NCBI GenBank assembly: GCA_937967765.1
Contig: CALCML010000119.1
Location: forward strand, 1 to 14,724
DNA length: 14,724 nucleotides
Source of the DNA: an uncultured Carnobacterium sp.
Lineage (GTDB): Bacteria > Bacillota > Bacilli > Lactobacillales > Aerococcaceae
Direction: 5' to 3'
The notes beneath the pieces were generated by a model. It was not told the origin of the DNA. It was given only the letters and a program-made list of their open reading frames with translations, and did not search any database. The position numbers and the translations under genes were made by a program. Shown here in pieces: positions 7,199 through 13,903 of this stretch (positions within the stretch are counted from its first letter, which is position 1; every line of letters starts with the position of its first letter).

Positions 7199-7864
7199 TT
7201 AATTCGTTAACTTTTCTTGGATAAGATTCGTAATTTTAGAAACGACTTCTTGAATTGATAGGCTTGTTGTATCGATTTCAATTGCATCATCCGCTTTTTT
7301 CAAAGGAGACTCTTTACGAGTACTATCTAAAAAGTCACGGTGAGCAATTTCTTCTTCTAATTTTTCAAGAGATAATTCAATCCCTTTTTCTTGGTTTTCT
7401 CTAAAGCGACGAAGCGCACGTTCTTTTACAGAAGCTACTAAGAAAATCTTCAGTTCAGCATTTGGAAGCACTACTGTCCCAATATCGCGACCATCCATAA
7501 TAATCGAATGATTTTCAGCAATTTCTTGTTGCATCTTGACAAGTTTCACACGAACTGCTTTAATCGCTGAAACTTCAGATACATTTCTTGTCACTTCAAG
7601 ATCACGAATTTCGCGTGTCACATCTTCTCCGTTTAAGAAAACGAGTTGACCTTCTTCCATGTTCTTAAAACTAATCACTAAATTAGCGAGTAATTCTTCA
7701 ATTGCAGAGGCATCATCCGCAGAAATATTATTTCTTAAAAATGCCAATGTTGTAGCACGATACATCGCACCAGTATCCAAATAAAGAAAACCAGTTTCTT
7801 TGGCAATCAATTTAGAAATTGTACTTTTCCCAGACGAAGCTGGTCCATCAATAGCAACTTGCAT
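7199..7864 (-). CDS. cmk: Cytidylate kinase
   Basis: Phosphorylates CMP and dCMP to the diphosphates using ATP, supplying CDP/dCDP and recycling CMP from RNA and lipid turnover. The 221-residue protein begins with the P-loop GPASSGKST (7-15), followed by LDTGAMYRA (29-37), the CMP-binding GRDIGT (125-130), and the lid and adenine region [10 protein letters not shown] (152-161) with [13 protein letters not shown] (176-188). All are intact and the length is normal. The start is set at the ATG at 7864, which has AAGGAG seven bases upstream; a longer frame from the TTG at 7882 would code through that site. A strong hairpin terminator (7881-7916) ends right before the ribosome site, and I see no good promoter between it and the gene, so how cmk is transcribed is unclear. 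rpsA follows after 131 bases. Confidence 0.96.
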   Translation of the reverse strand: MQVAIDGPASSGKSTISKLIAKETGFLYLDTGAMYRATTLAFLRNNISADDASAIEELLANLVISFKNMEEGQLVFLNGEDVTREIRDLEVTRNVSEVSAIKAVRVKLVKMQQEIAENHSIIMDGRDIGTVVLPNAELKIFLVASVKERALRRFRENQEKGIELSLEKLEEEIAHRDFLDSTRKESPLKKADDAIEIDTTSLSIQEVVSKITNLIQEKLTN

Positions 7865-7880
7865 ATTCTCTCTCCTTCTC

Positions 7881-7916
7881 AAAAAGAAAGCCTGAAACGT
7901 CTTGCGTCTCAGACTT
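7881..7916 (-). terminator. Terminator (or attenuator) between the LysM gene and cmk
   Basis: AAGCCTGAAACG (7888-7899) pairs with CGTCTCAGACTT (7905-7916) over 12 bp with two G-U pairs around a five-base loop. On the minus strand it runs into TTTCTTTTT. The T-run ends only a few bases before the cmk ribosome site (AGAAGGAG). Confidence 0.87.
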
Positions 7917-7935
7917 CCGCTAATATAGTTCTCTA

Positions 7936-8508
7936 TTATTGTGCAACTTTTAATGTTGTTCCTGGAGCAATATTATCTCCTGTAAGACCATTAATTTGTT
8001 TTAATGTCGCAACATCCATACCATGGTTAACTGCGATACGGTATAAAGTATCTCCAGCTTTAACTGTGTATGTAGTGTAGTTACCGTTTTGTTGCGCTTG
8101 AGTTGTTGGTGTTTGTTGAGTAGTTTCAGCTTGACGAGGAGCAGTTGTTGTTGCTTCGTTCGCTGTAGTAGTAGCTTCTTGTTTTGTTGTAGCTGCAGTT
8201 GTTTCTGGAGTTGCTGTTGTTGTTTCAACAGTCTTCGTTAACATGACATCATCAGCTGTTCTAGGTTTTACTTGGTTACTGTTATTGCTAATTGAGAACC
8301 ACATCATAAATAATACTGGTGCAACAATCACAATAAGGAACACAAATAATAACACATTTGATAATGGTGCTACTGCTTTCCCACCTGAGTTTCTAGCACT
8401 ACGAGAGAATTGACGATTCTTTAAATTTTCATCTTCGCCAAATTTTCTTTCCCATGGTTGTTCTTCTGTTTGATTTAAATCTTCGTTATTATTAAAGTTA
8501 TCGCTCAT
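7936..8508 (-). CDS. Membrane-anchored LysM-domain protein (YpbE-like)
   Basis: Probably a cell-envelope protein anchored by one membrane helix with a peptidoglycan-binding domain outside. The 190 residues divide into an Asn/Glu-rich hydrophilic N-terminus (1-48) lacking a cleavable signal peptide, a single hydrophobic segment at about 49-73 ([20 protein letters not shown]), a Thr/Ala/Gln-rich low-complexity linker (about 84-143), and a C-terminal LysM domain (145-188) recognised by [18 protein letters not shown] and a second half ending PGTTLKV. A basic stretch before the helix ([20 protein letters not shown]) and no basic residues just after it predict N-in/C-out topology. LysM binds the N-acetylglucosamine of peptidoglycan. 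No catalytic domain is present, so it may be a wall tether or adaptor. Its location after recQ matches ypbE in B. subtilis. The ATG at 8508 has AGGAGG eight bases upstream. It has its own promoter(s) and terminator. Confidence 0.9.
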   Translation of the reverse strand: MSDNFNNNEDLNQTEEQPWERKFGEDENLKNRQFSRSARNSGGKAVAPLSNVLLFVFLIVIVAPVLFMMWFSISNNSNQVKPRTADDVMLTKTVETTTATPETTAATTKQEATTTANEATTTAPRQAETTQQTPTTQAQQNGNYTTYTVKAGDTLYRIAVNHGMDVATLKQINGLTGDNIAPGTTLKVAQ

Positions 8509-8560
8509 TCAAAAATCCTCCTAATTTGACCCAATGCTATCCTCAGTCAATTCATTACAC

Positions 8561-8589
8561 AATATAGCATATTCTTACACTCAGGGCAA
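8561..8589 (-). promoter_or_regulatory. Proximal promoter of the LysM gene
   Basis: On the minus strand: -35 TTGCCC (8584-8589), a 17-base spacer ending TGC, and -10 TATATT (8561-8566). It is an extended -10 promoter about 55 bases upstream of the ATG at 8508. Confidence 0.72.
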
Positions 8590-8606
8590 ACTTTTACTTT
8601 AGTACT

Positions 8607-8612
8607 ATTGTA
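8607..8612 (-). promoter_or_regulatory. Distal -10 element (TACAAT), LysM gene
   Basis: On the minus strand TGCTACAAT is an extended -10 with a poor -35 (about GTGATT at a 16-base spacing). It lies 46 bases upstream of the proximal -10 and shares the string TATGCTA with it, so the gene may have tandem promoters. Confidence 0.45.
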
Positions 8613-8624
8613 GCATAATTTCTC

Positions 8625-8657
8625 AAAAAATCACTCTATTTAATCATAGATTAAATA
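8625..8657 (-). terminator. Possible weak terminator overlapping the recQ stop codon
   Basis: TATTTAATC and GATTAAATA (9 bp, three-base loop; 8637-8657) form an AT-rich hairpin across the recQ TGA. A run of six Ts follows on the minus strand, but only after six unpaired bases. The low GC and the gap make it doubtful as an efficient terminator. Confidence 0.4.
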
Positions 8658-10017
8658 ATTTCTTAAAGCTTTCTTCGAAGGAGTTTTTGGCATTTTCTTC
8701 TTCATTCCATTTCGCAGTAATTTCAAGTAAGAATAAATCAAGATGTCTGCAACTACTACACTTTCCACACGGCTCTGTTCGATTTTCTCCGAAGAACTGT
8801 GCTAAGTACTGTTCTTTACATTGACTCGTGGTCGCAAATTCTTCAATCTGTCGCAATTGCTTTAATTTACGTCCCCGCTGCATCTTGATAAATTCATTCT
8901 TTTGTTCATTATTCCAATGGAAGGCTTCTGCAATTTCTTTTATATTTTGATGAAGCTCCGTTTCTTCTTCGTCGTCCACTTCGTAGGATCGTTCAATTTT
9001 ACGACTCATCTGCGAAAAATCGTCCGGATGAACAAAGGAGATACAACGACTAAACTGCAAGTCTCTACCCGCACGACCGATTTGTTGCACATAATCTTCA
9101 AGCGTTTGAGGAAGTTGGTAATGAATAATTGTACGAATATTCGACTGATTAATGCCCATTCCAAATGCACTTGTCGCTAATAAGATATTCAGTTCTCCTC
9201 TAAAGAATTTCTGCTGAATCGTTTGACGATCGCTACTATGTCTCTTAGAGTGAAAGGTATCGATTTTTGTAAATCCTTCCTCTTGGAGTGATTCTTTTAA
9301 CCCTTCAATCTCTTTAATCGTTGAGGCATACACGATACAAGGATATTCCACACGCTTCAACAATTCAGAAAGCATCTTACTGCGAAGTCCTTCAACCGAA
9401 ATAACATCAATTTCACGATTCTTCAAGAAGGCATGTCCTTGGAAATAAGTCGTTTTGTTCTTATCCAACCCTAAGAAGGTATAAATATCATGAATCACTT
9501 GGGTCGTCGCTGTTGCCGTTAACGCTAACGTCCTAGGACTTCCCAAGCTCTTTCTCATCTTTCCGATAAATAGGTAATCACTTCTAAAGTCATACCCCCA
9601 CTGTGAAATACAATGCGCCTCATCGACAACGAGTAATCCTATTTCCAATTTTGATAATTGCTTAAAGAATCTTGGCGCTTGTAGCATCTCCGGAGAAACG
9701 AAAATAAATTGATACTCATTCAACGTGCTTAAAATATAATTCTTCTCAGATTCTGACATAAGAGACGTGATGGCCACAGCTCTATGAATTCCTAGCTGTT
9801 TTAAACTAGCAACTTGATCGACCATTAACGCAATCAGCGGAGACACAATCACGACTCTACATTTTTCCTTGACCCCAATATATTGGTAGATAAACGATTT
9901 CCCATTCCCTGTTGGTAAAATCGCAATCGCATCATGTCCTTTCTCAAGAGCGGTGATGACTTCCCGTTGTCCTTCTCGGAACTCATCATATCCGAACCGA
10001 CTCAATATTGGATCCAT
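8644..10017 (-). CDS. recQ: RecQ-family ATP-dependent DNA helicase (short, RecS-like)
   Basis: A 3'-5' superfamily 2 DNA helicase for recombination and fork repair. Numbered from the ATG at 10017 (457 aa): motif 0 FGYDEFREGQ (8-17), Walker A LPTGNGKS (34-41), DEAH with its aromatic loop VVDEAHCISQWGYDFRSDY (130-148), TATAT (167-171), TFHSKR (254-259), ATSAFGMGIN (281-290), and QQIGRAGRD (311-319). A zinc-binding site follows with Cys at 400, 417, 420 and 423. Soon after, the protein ends, so the full winged-helix region and the HRDC domain of E. coli RecQ are missing, as in B. subtilis RecS. A GTG at 10026 would put the AAAGGAG one base before the start; the ATG at 10017 has GGAG ten bases upstream and follows the ypbB TGA by one base. 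It is coupled to ypbB. Confidence 0.94.
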   Translation of the reverse strand: MDPILSRFGYDEFREGQREVITALEKGHDAIAILPTGNGKSFIYQYIGVKEKCRVVIVSPLIALMVDQVASLKQLGIHRAVAITSLMSESEKNYILSTLNEYQFIFVSPEMLQAPRFFKQLSKLEIGLLVVDEAHCISQWGYDFRSDYLFIGKMRKSLGSPRTLALTATATTQVIHDIYTFLGLDKNKTTYFQGHAFLKNREIDVISVEGLRSKMLSELLKRVEYPCIVYASTIKEIEGLKESLQEEGFTKIDTFHSKRHSSDRQTIQQKFFRGELNILLATSAFGMGINQSNIRTIIHYQLPQTLEDYVQQIGRAGRDLQFSRCISFVHPDDFSQMSRKIERSYEVDDEEETELHQNIKEIAEAFHWNNEQKNEFIKMQRGRKLKQLRQIEEFATTSQCKEQYLAQFFGENRTEPCGKCSSCRHLDLFLLEITAKWNEEENAKNSFEESFKKLFNL

Positions 10018-10018
10018 G

Positions 10019-11086
10019 TCATTCACGCTCCTTTAAGGCCCTGATTTGATAGTATCTGAATAAGAAGAAATCTAGTTTTTTCCCTTCTGCTTCAAACTGG
10101 TCTTTAGCCTTTTTATATTTTGGATACTGCTCATTTTCGAAAAGTTCTTTGTATGCTACGGCAGCCTTCGTTTCTTCAACACGTTTATAAAATGCATCTT
10201 TCGTAAGTAATAAATGCTTTAAGAGATGATCATTAATCGTGCTTTCTTTGAGTTTACGAAGTCGTGCAATCTCCGTTCGTTTTAGTCCTTTTTTAAATAA
10301 GCGAACTGTTTCTTGAACAGAACTCGTTTCATGAGAAATCCATTCAAACATTTTAGAAAACCATCCATAAGTGATTGGAGAATTTTCAGGTTCCTCAAAG
10401 ACATCACTCACCCATTTCATAAAGACAAGTCTTGAGAGTGGCTCACAGTCTTCAACCGTAGTAAAATCCCATAACGAAACGAGCTCAGCTTCTAGAGCCG
10501 CTGTCGACTTAGCTCCATTAAAAAGGCCTACCCAATGTCCTTTCACAGATTCATCTTGTTTATCCGCCCATGCCTGGAATTCATCCACAACACTATTAAA
10601 CCAAACTGGTGTAATGTTCTCTTTTTCTTCTTTATACCAACGCTTAAATAATTGCTGTAACCATACATTTTGAATGAGAGGACGATAGCTTGTTTCTTCG
10701 TAGCGGTGATAACTAATCCATTCAATCCAAAGTCTTGTCACATCCCGTAATTGCACAAACGAATATGGATGCATCAAGTAATTGACAGGATGACTTCCGT
10801 TTGTCACAAGCGAAAATTCTGGAATCTCTTTAAGGAGTACTAATCCTGATTCATTTTCGCTAACCATTCCTTCACGGAAGAATCCATCTACTAACTGATG
10901 AAAGTACTCTTCTTTTAAATGAGGTAAACTCGCAAAAAACACTTCAGTTTTATCTTCTGTCACGCCAATTAAAGTCGACATGGTACGATTTCCCGTTAAA
11001 ATACGATATAATCGATTTATCGGAACCACACCATACGACTTGATCGCATGTAATATCCAAATTTGATAAAAGGAGTACTGACTCAT
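10019..11086 (-). CDS. ypbB: YpbB-like helicase-associated protein with C-terminal HTH
   Basis: A 355-residue protein of unknown biochemical role that in Bacillota is encoded directly before a short RecQ. The N-terminus ([13 protein letters not shown]) resembles B. subtilis YpbB. A C-terminal helix-turn-helix of the helicase-associated type (HTH_40) is visible at about 252-290: [17 protein letters not shown], then [20 protein letters not shown]. It probably assists the helicase in binding DNA; that is inference from gene pairing and the HTH. The ATG at 11086 shares a CATG with the start of the divergent ferredoxin. Its ribosome site is poor: GAGAGGA with a long spacer, lying inside the fer coding region. 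Its promoter must also lie inside fer; a TATAAA at 11113-11118 is a candidate. The stop is one base before the recQ ATG. Confidence 0.88.
   Translation of the reverse strand: MSQYSFYQIWILHAIKSYGVVPINRLYRILTGNRTMSTLIGVTEDKTEVFFASLPHLKEEYFHQLVDGFFREGMVSENESGLVLLKEIPEFSLVTNGSHPVNYLMHPYSFVQLRDVTRLWIEWISYHRYEETSYRPLIQNVWLQQLFKRWYKEEKENITPVWFNSVVDEFQAWADKQDESVKGHWVGLFNGAKSTAALEAELVSLWDFTTVEDCEPLSRLVFMKWVSDVFEEPENSPITYGWFSKMFEWISHETSSVQETVRLFKKGLKRTEIARLRKLKESTINDHLLKHLLLTKDAFYKRVEETKAAVAYKELFENEQYPKYKKAKDQFEAEGKKLDFFLFRYYQIRALKERE
11007..11012 (+). promoter_or_regulatory. Candidate -10 box for fer inside ypbB
   Basis: A perfect TATAAT on the plus strand, 72 bases upstream of the fer ATG and within the ypbB coding region. 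No good -35 is visible. Because fer starts inside the ypbB start, its promoter has to be somewhere in this coding sequence. Confidence 0.4.
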
Positions 11087-11339
11087 GGATAATAAATCCT
11101 CTCTTTCAAAAATTTATACAAAAGTTGAATGCGAGTCTTGCATCGCATGTGGCATCTGTCAACTACGTGCTCCTGAGATTTTTGAGTACGATGCTGAAGG
11201 GATTGCTTTTGTAAAACAAGACAACAATACCGGAACAGTTCCACTACCAGAAGATACGCTAGAAAAGTTCAAAGATGCTTATACAGCCTGTCCGACGGGT
11301 GCCATTAAACGAAAAAATAGCCCATTTAATGAAGACTAA
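11085..11339 (+). CDS. fer: Ferredoxin, single [4Fe-4S] type
   Basis: A small cytoplasmic electron carrier. The 84-residue protein has the Bacillus-type single-cluster pattern: CIACGIC gives Cys19, Cys22 and Cys25, and CPTGAI gives Cys69, which together would hold one [4Fe-4S] cluster. The central region ([13 protein letters not shown]) and acidic character fit the family. An additional Cys16 sits three residues before Cys19 and is not one of the four expected ligands. It is the only plus-strand gene in the window. Its ATG shares a CATG with the ypbB start, and its AGGAG (11071-11075, nine bases upstream) lies inside ypbB. It converges on rluB and shares the bidirectional terminator at 11346-11380. 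The fer/ypbB-recQ divergent arrangement is the same as in B. subtilis. Confidence 0.95.
   Translation: MDNKSSLSKIYTKVECESCIACGICQLRAPEIFEYDAEGIAFVKQDNNTGTVPLPEDTLEKFKDAYTACPTGAIKRKNSPFNED
11113..11118 (-). promoter_or_regulatory. Candidate -10 box for ypbB-recQ inside fer
   Basis: TATAAA on the minus strand, 27 bases upstream of the ypbB ATG and within codons 10-12 of fer. No -35 match at 16-18 bases. Listed because a promoter is required nearby and no other candidate is better. Confidence 0.3.
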
Positions 11340-11345
11340 ATAAAC

Positions 11346-11380
11346 AAAACGGACTCATACAGTATGAGTCCGTTTTTCTT
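11346..11380. terminator. Bidirectional terminator between convergent fer and rluB
   Basis: A 14-bp perfect stem (11346-11359 with 11363-11376), containing CGGACTCATA and its complement, closes a three-base loop. The plus strand continues as TTTTTCTTTT and the minus strand as TTTTGTTTATTT, so it should stop transcripts arriving from both sides. It lies just after the fer stop and about 30 bases after the rluB stop. Confidence 0.93.
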
Positions 11381-11403
11381 TTGTATGACTCCCTAATAGA
11401 AAT

Positions 11404-12129
11404 CTATTTTTCGTCTAACGCGAGCTTTCTCAATTTCTGTACTTCAAATGAGCGTAATTCACGGTAGTCTCCAGGGCGTAAGTTTTCCAACGTTAAAAAT
11501 CCAAACTCTTCACGTTTTAATTTCATAACAGGTAACTCCACAGCTTCAAACATACGCTTCACTTGATGGTTCCATCCTTCGTGAATCGTTAAAGCGACAA
11601 TCCCTGTTCCTTTATCGGTATCCACTGATAAAATTTGAGCTCTTGCATTTGACGTTTTTTTGCCATCTAAGACGATTCCACGTTCCAATTGGCGCATTTG
11701 TCTAGGCGTTGGAATTCCTTTAACTTTGGCGATATATTTCTTCTCTACGTGATGCTTTGGATGCGTCATTAAGTTTGAAAACTCACCGTCATTCGTTAGT
11801 AAAAGAAGTCCTGTTGTATCGTAGTCCAAACGTCCCACTGGATACACGCGTTGTTCCACATCTTTAAAATAATCAGTTACAACGGTTCTTCCTTTATCAT
11901 CACTTGCACTTGAAAGTACGCCTTTTGGTTTATAAAACATGAAGTACACAGGTTCTTCTTTGTAAATCGGAATACCATCTACCTCAATTTTATCATTGGC
12001 ACCTACTTTAAAGCCGAGTTCTCTCACGACTTCACCATTGACCTTCACACGGCCTTCTTGAATAAATGCCTCACATTTTCTGCGGGATGCCACACCAGCG
12101 TGCGCCATTACTTTTTGTAATCTTTCCAC
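11404..12129 (-). CDS. rluB: Pseudouridine synthase RluB (S4 plus RsuA-type catalytic domain)
   Basis: Converts a specific uridine of 23S rRNA to pseudouridine; the family member expected here acts at the position equivalent to E. coli U2605. The 241-residue protein starts with an S4 RNA-binding domain (about 1-50, LQKVMAHAGVASRRK and GRVKVNG). The RluB/RsuA/RluE/F catalytic domain follows, with the signature GRLDYDTTGLLLLTNDGE at 99-116; Asp102 in GRLD is the expected nucleophile. TIHEGWNHQVKRM (181-193) is a second family-conserved block. The start is GTG at 12129, with an AGG seven Ts upstream that overlaps the scpB TAG; this start keeps the S4 domain whole. Eight bases separate it from scpB. 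The scpA-scpB-rluB order is widespread in Bacillota. Confidence 0.95.
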   Translation of the reverse strand: MERLQKVMAHAGVASRRKCEAFIQEGRVKVNGEVVRELGFKVGANDKIEVDGIPIYKEEPVYFMFYKPKGVLSSASDDKGRTVVTDYFKDVEQRVYPVGRLDYDTTGLLLLTNDGEFSNLMTHPKHHVEKKYIAKVKGIPTPRQMRQLERGIVLDGKKTSNARAQILSVDTDKGTGIVALTIHEGWNHQVKRMFEAVELPVMKLKREEFGFLTLENLRPGDYRELRSFEVQKLRKLALDEK

Positions 12130-12137
12130 AAAAAAAC

Positions 12138-12758
12138 CTACTCTTTCTCTTCTTCTACTTCATGATGTTCTTTAGAGCGCATTTCTAACTCTTCAAATAA
12201 ATCATGATTATCTCTAAACAATTGGTTTGCTTCTTCAGAATCTAAATCGAATAAATCTGAAGCATCTGGCAATGCATCCAGCGATTCTAATCCAAAGTAA
12301 TCCATAAAATAAGCTGTTGTCTTATACAATTTTGGACGACCAGGCGTCTCTAATCTTCCAGCCTCTTCGATTAAATCTCTTAGCAATAGTTTTTGAATCG
12401 AACCGCTACTTTGAACCCCACGAATCGACTCGATATCCACACGTGTGACAGGTTGCTTATACGCGATAATCGCCAACGTTTCTAGAGAAGCTTGAGACAA
12501 TTGAGAAGAATATGGAGAAACCGCATATTTTTCGATATATGATTTTAAACTTGCCTTTGTCACAAGCTTATAATGAGAAGCTGTGAGAAGAAGTTCTAGT
12601 CCACTATTTTCATCCTCTAAGCGTTTCTTTAATTCATCTAGTAATTGACGAACCGCACTTCTTTCGAGTTCTAAAATATAGCTTGCTTCTTCTAATGTAA
12701 TCCCATCATCTCCAGCAACAAATAGTAAGCCTTCTAATACTGAAATGTAATTAGTCAC
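12138..12758 (-). CDS. scpB: Chromosome segregation and condensation protein ScpB
   Basis: The kite subunit of the bacterial SMC condensin, a dimer of winged-helix proteins that binds ScpA and helps organise and segregate the chromosome. The 206-residue product opens with LEGLLFVAGDDGITLEEA, typical of ScpB. It then carries the most conserved block of the family, LETLAIIAYKQPVTR (92-106), SIRGV (111-115), and GRLETPGRPKLYKTT (134-148), within the second winged helix. The acidic C-terminal tail is common. The start is a GTG at 12758 with AGGAG five bases upstream; the longer frame from TTG at 12788 would translate through that Shine-Dalgarno and add a basic leader unlike the family. It overlaps the scpA stop by 8 bases and is followed closely by rluB. 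Confidence 0.95.
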   Translation of the reverse strand: MTNYISVLEGLLFVAGDDGITLEEASYILELERSAVRQLLDELKKRLEDENSGLELLLTASHYKLVTKASLKSYIEKYAVSPYSSQLSQASLETLAIIAYKQPVTRVDIESIRGVQSSGSIQKLLLRDLIEEAGRLETPGRPKLYKTTAYFMDYFGLESLDALPDASDLFDLDSEEANQLFRDNHDLFEELEMRSKEHHEVEEEKE

Positions 12759-13512
12759 TCTCTTTCTCCTTTTCTTGTCTTTTCTCAATCAAAATATCCT
12801 CATATGGAGAACTTTGAATAAAACGGACACGATGTTCCCGAACAAGCTGTAACATCGCTAAAAATGTTGTTGTAATCGCATGTCTGTTGAACGCTGGGAA
12901 ACATTCCTCAAACGGAACTTGTTTCTTATCTGCGTGCTCAATTTTTGAAATAATCGAATCCATTAATTCTTCAACCGTATGCGTTTCATGTTGAATATTG
13001 GCCTTGAGTGGCATTTTCGCAATATTCTTTCGCGCTAATTTCTTTAACGCATTCCATAAATCTTGAGTCGTCACTTCTCCTTCTTTTAAAGGAATAATTT
13101 CCTGCATCGAAGACAAGTCACTCGCTTCTTTCCCGAAGTGTAAGCCTCGTTGGAAAGAAAGCTCCTCAAGCTTTTTGGCATTTTCTTTAATTTGTTGATA
13201 TTCCAATAACTGTTGAACGAGCTGATCACGAGGATCTTCCACGATTGGCTCCCCGTCTTCATCCAACTCTTCCAATTTTGGTTTTGGAAGAAGCATTCTT
13301 GCTTTGATTTCTAATAATGTTGATGCCATTACTAAATACTCGGCTGCCACTTCCAACTCCAATGTTTTCATGGAATGAATGAAGTTCAAATACTGCTTCG
13401 TTAATTCATTCATCGGAATATCGTAAATATCGATTTTCATCTCACGAATCAGATGCAAGAGGACGTCCATCGGTCCTTCGTATTCAGCTACTTTAATTGT
13501 TAAATCTTCCAT
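12751..13512 (-). CDS. scpA: Segregation and condensation protein ScpA (kleisin)
   Basis: The kleisin subunit that bridges the heads of the SMC dimer and recruits ScpB. The 253-residue protein has the family N-terminus with YEGPMDVLLHLI (11-22) and the helical domain DIYDIPMNELTKQYL (28-42) that contacts the SMC neck. ASTLLEIKARMLLPKP follows, then a central charged region that binds ScpB, and a C-terminal winged helix ending near VRFIQSSPYEDI that contacts the SMC head. The length matches B. subtilis ScpA. The ATG at 13512 is preceded by GAGG and lies inside the end of ribT (13-base overlap), so translation is likely coupled. smc itself is elsewhere. Confidence 0.96.
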   Translation of the reverse strand: MEDLTIKVAEYEGPMDVLLHLIREMKIDIYDIPMNELTKQYLNFIHSMKTLELEVAAEYLVMASTLLEIKARMLLPKPKLEELDEDGEPIVEDPRDQLVQQLLEYQQIKENAKKLEELSFQRGLHFGKEASDLSSMQEIIPLKEGEVTTQDLWNALKKLARKNIAKMPLKANIQHETHTVEELMDSIISKIEHADKKQVPFEECFPAFNRHAITTTFLAMLQLVREHRVRFIQSSPYEDILIEKRQEKEKESD

Positions 13513-13877
13513 GGTTCCTCACTTACACGATGTTTATTCCATTTTGCGAGAATCACACTCGTCTCAATTGTTCCACTCAATACTTTATCTTCCATCTTTG
13601 CTAAGTCTTCTAACATTTGGAATGTAATATTTCCCCCACGAAACGAAGGTGACACCGATAAGTATTTAATGACAATCGTGTCTGTTGTGCTTTCTCCACC
13701 AATCAATCCAATAAAGTTCTCACTGTCACTTTCTTTAAAAAGCCAGCATTTGATGGATGGATTTGTCGCGATTTCTTCAATTTCCTCTTGCAATCGTTTA
13801 AAGTCCTTGAATTCTGGGATGTAAGAAAGTAATCCCATCACAATTTTTTTATTCGTTGCTGAATAAGGTACTAACAA
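13500..13877 (-). CDS. ribT: RibT-like GNAT-family acetyltransferase
   Basis: A small protein of the GNAT fold resembling B. subtilis RibT, whose substrate is unknown. The recognisable part is the N-terminal KKIVMGLLSYIPEFKDF, followed by a GNAT-like core: WLFKESDSENFIGLIGGE (strands), YLSVSPSFRGGN (strand 4 and the acetyl-CoA loop), and a following helix. The usual R/Q-x-x-G-x-G/A pyrophosphate loop is degenerate here (RGGNIT). Two starts compete. ATG at 13883 is only one base after AGGAGG; TTG at 13877 has AGGAGG seven bases upstream and, from memory of the B. subtilis protein, lines up with its first residue, so TTG is preferred (125 aa). It overlaps scpA by 13 bases. The ribT-scpA-scpB order is as in B. 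subtilis, but the riboflavin genes that precede ribT there are replaced by a purine phosphorylase here. Confidence 0.8.
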   Translation of the reverse strand: MLVPYSATNKKIVMGLLSYIPEFKDFKRLQEEIEEIATNPSIKCWLFKESDSENFIGLIGGESTTDTIVIKYLSVSPSFRGGNITFQMLEDLAKMEDKVLSGTIETSVILAKWNKHRVSEEPWKI

Positions 13878-13903
13878 ATTCATTCCTCCTCGAGGTTCGT
13901 CTC

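Noticed and set aside
7864..7882. Six-residue N-terminal extension of cmk from a TTG
   Set aside because: It reads through the AAGGAG that serves the ATG at 7864 and adds nothing family-like.
8001..8228. Minus-strand frame of 75 codons rich in Gln, Lys and Leu
   Set aside because: It lies wholly inside the LysM gene in another frame; the Gln-rich reading is what the repetitive Thr-linker codons give when shifted. No ribosome site of its own.
10371..10673. Plus-strand open frame of 100 codons opposite ypbB
   Set aside because: Antisense shadow; the ypbB frame carries the conserved protein and the operon context.
12758..12788. Ten-residue basic N-terminal extension of scpB from a TTG
   Set aside because: It is the Lys/Arg-rich translation of the AAAAGGAGAAAG ribosome site region; the GTG at 12758 gives the normal ScpB start.
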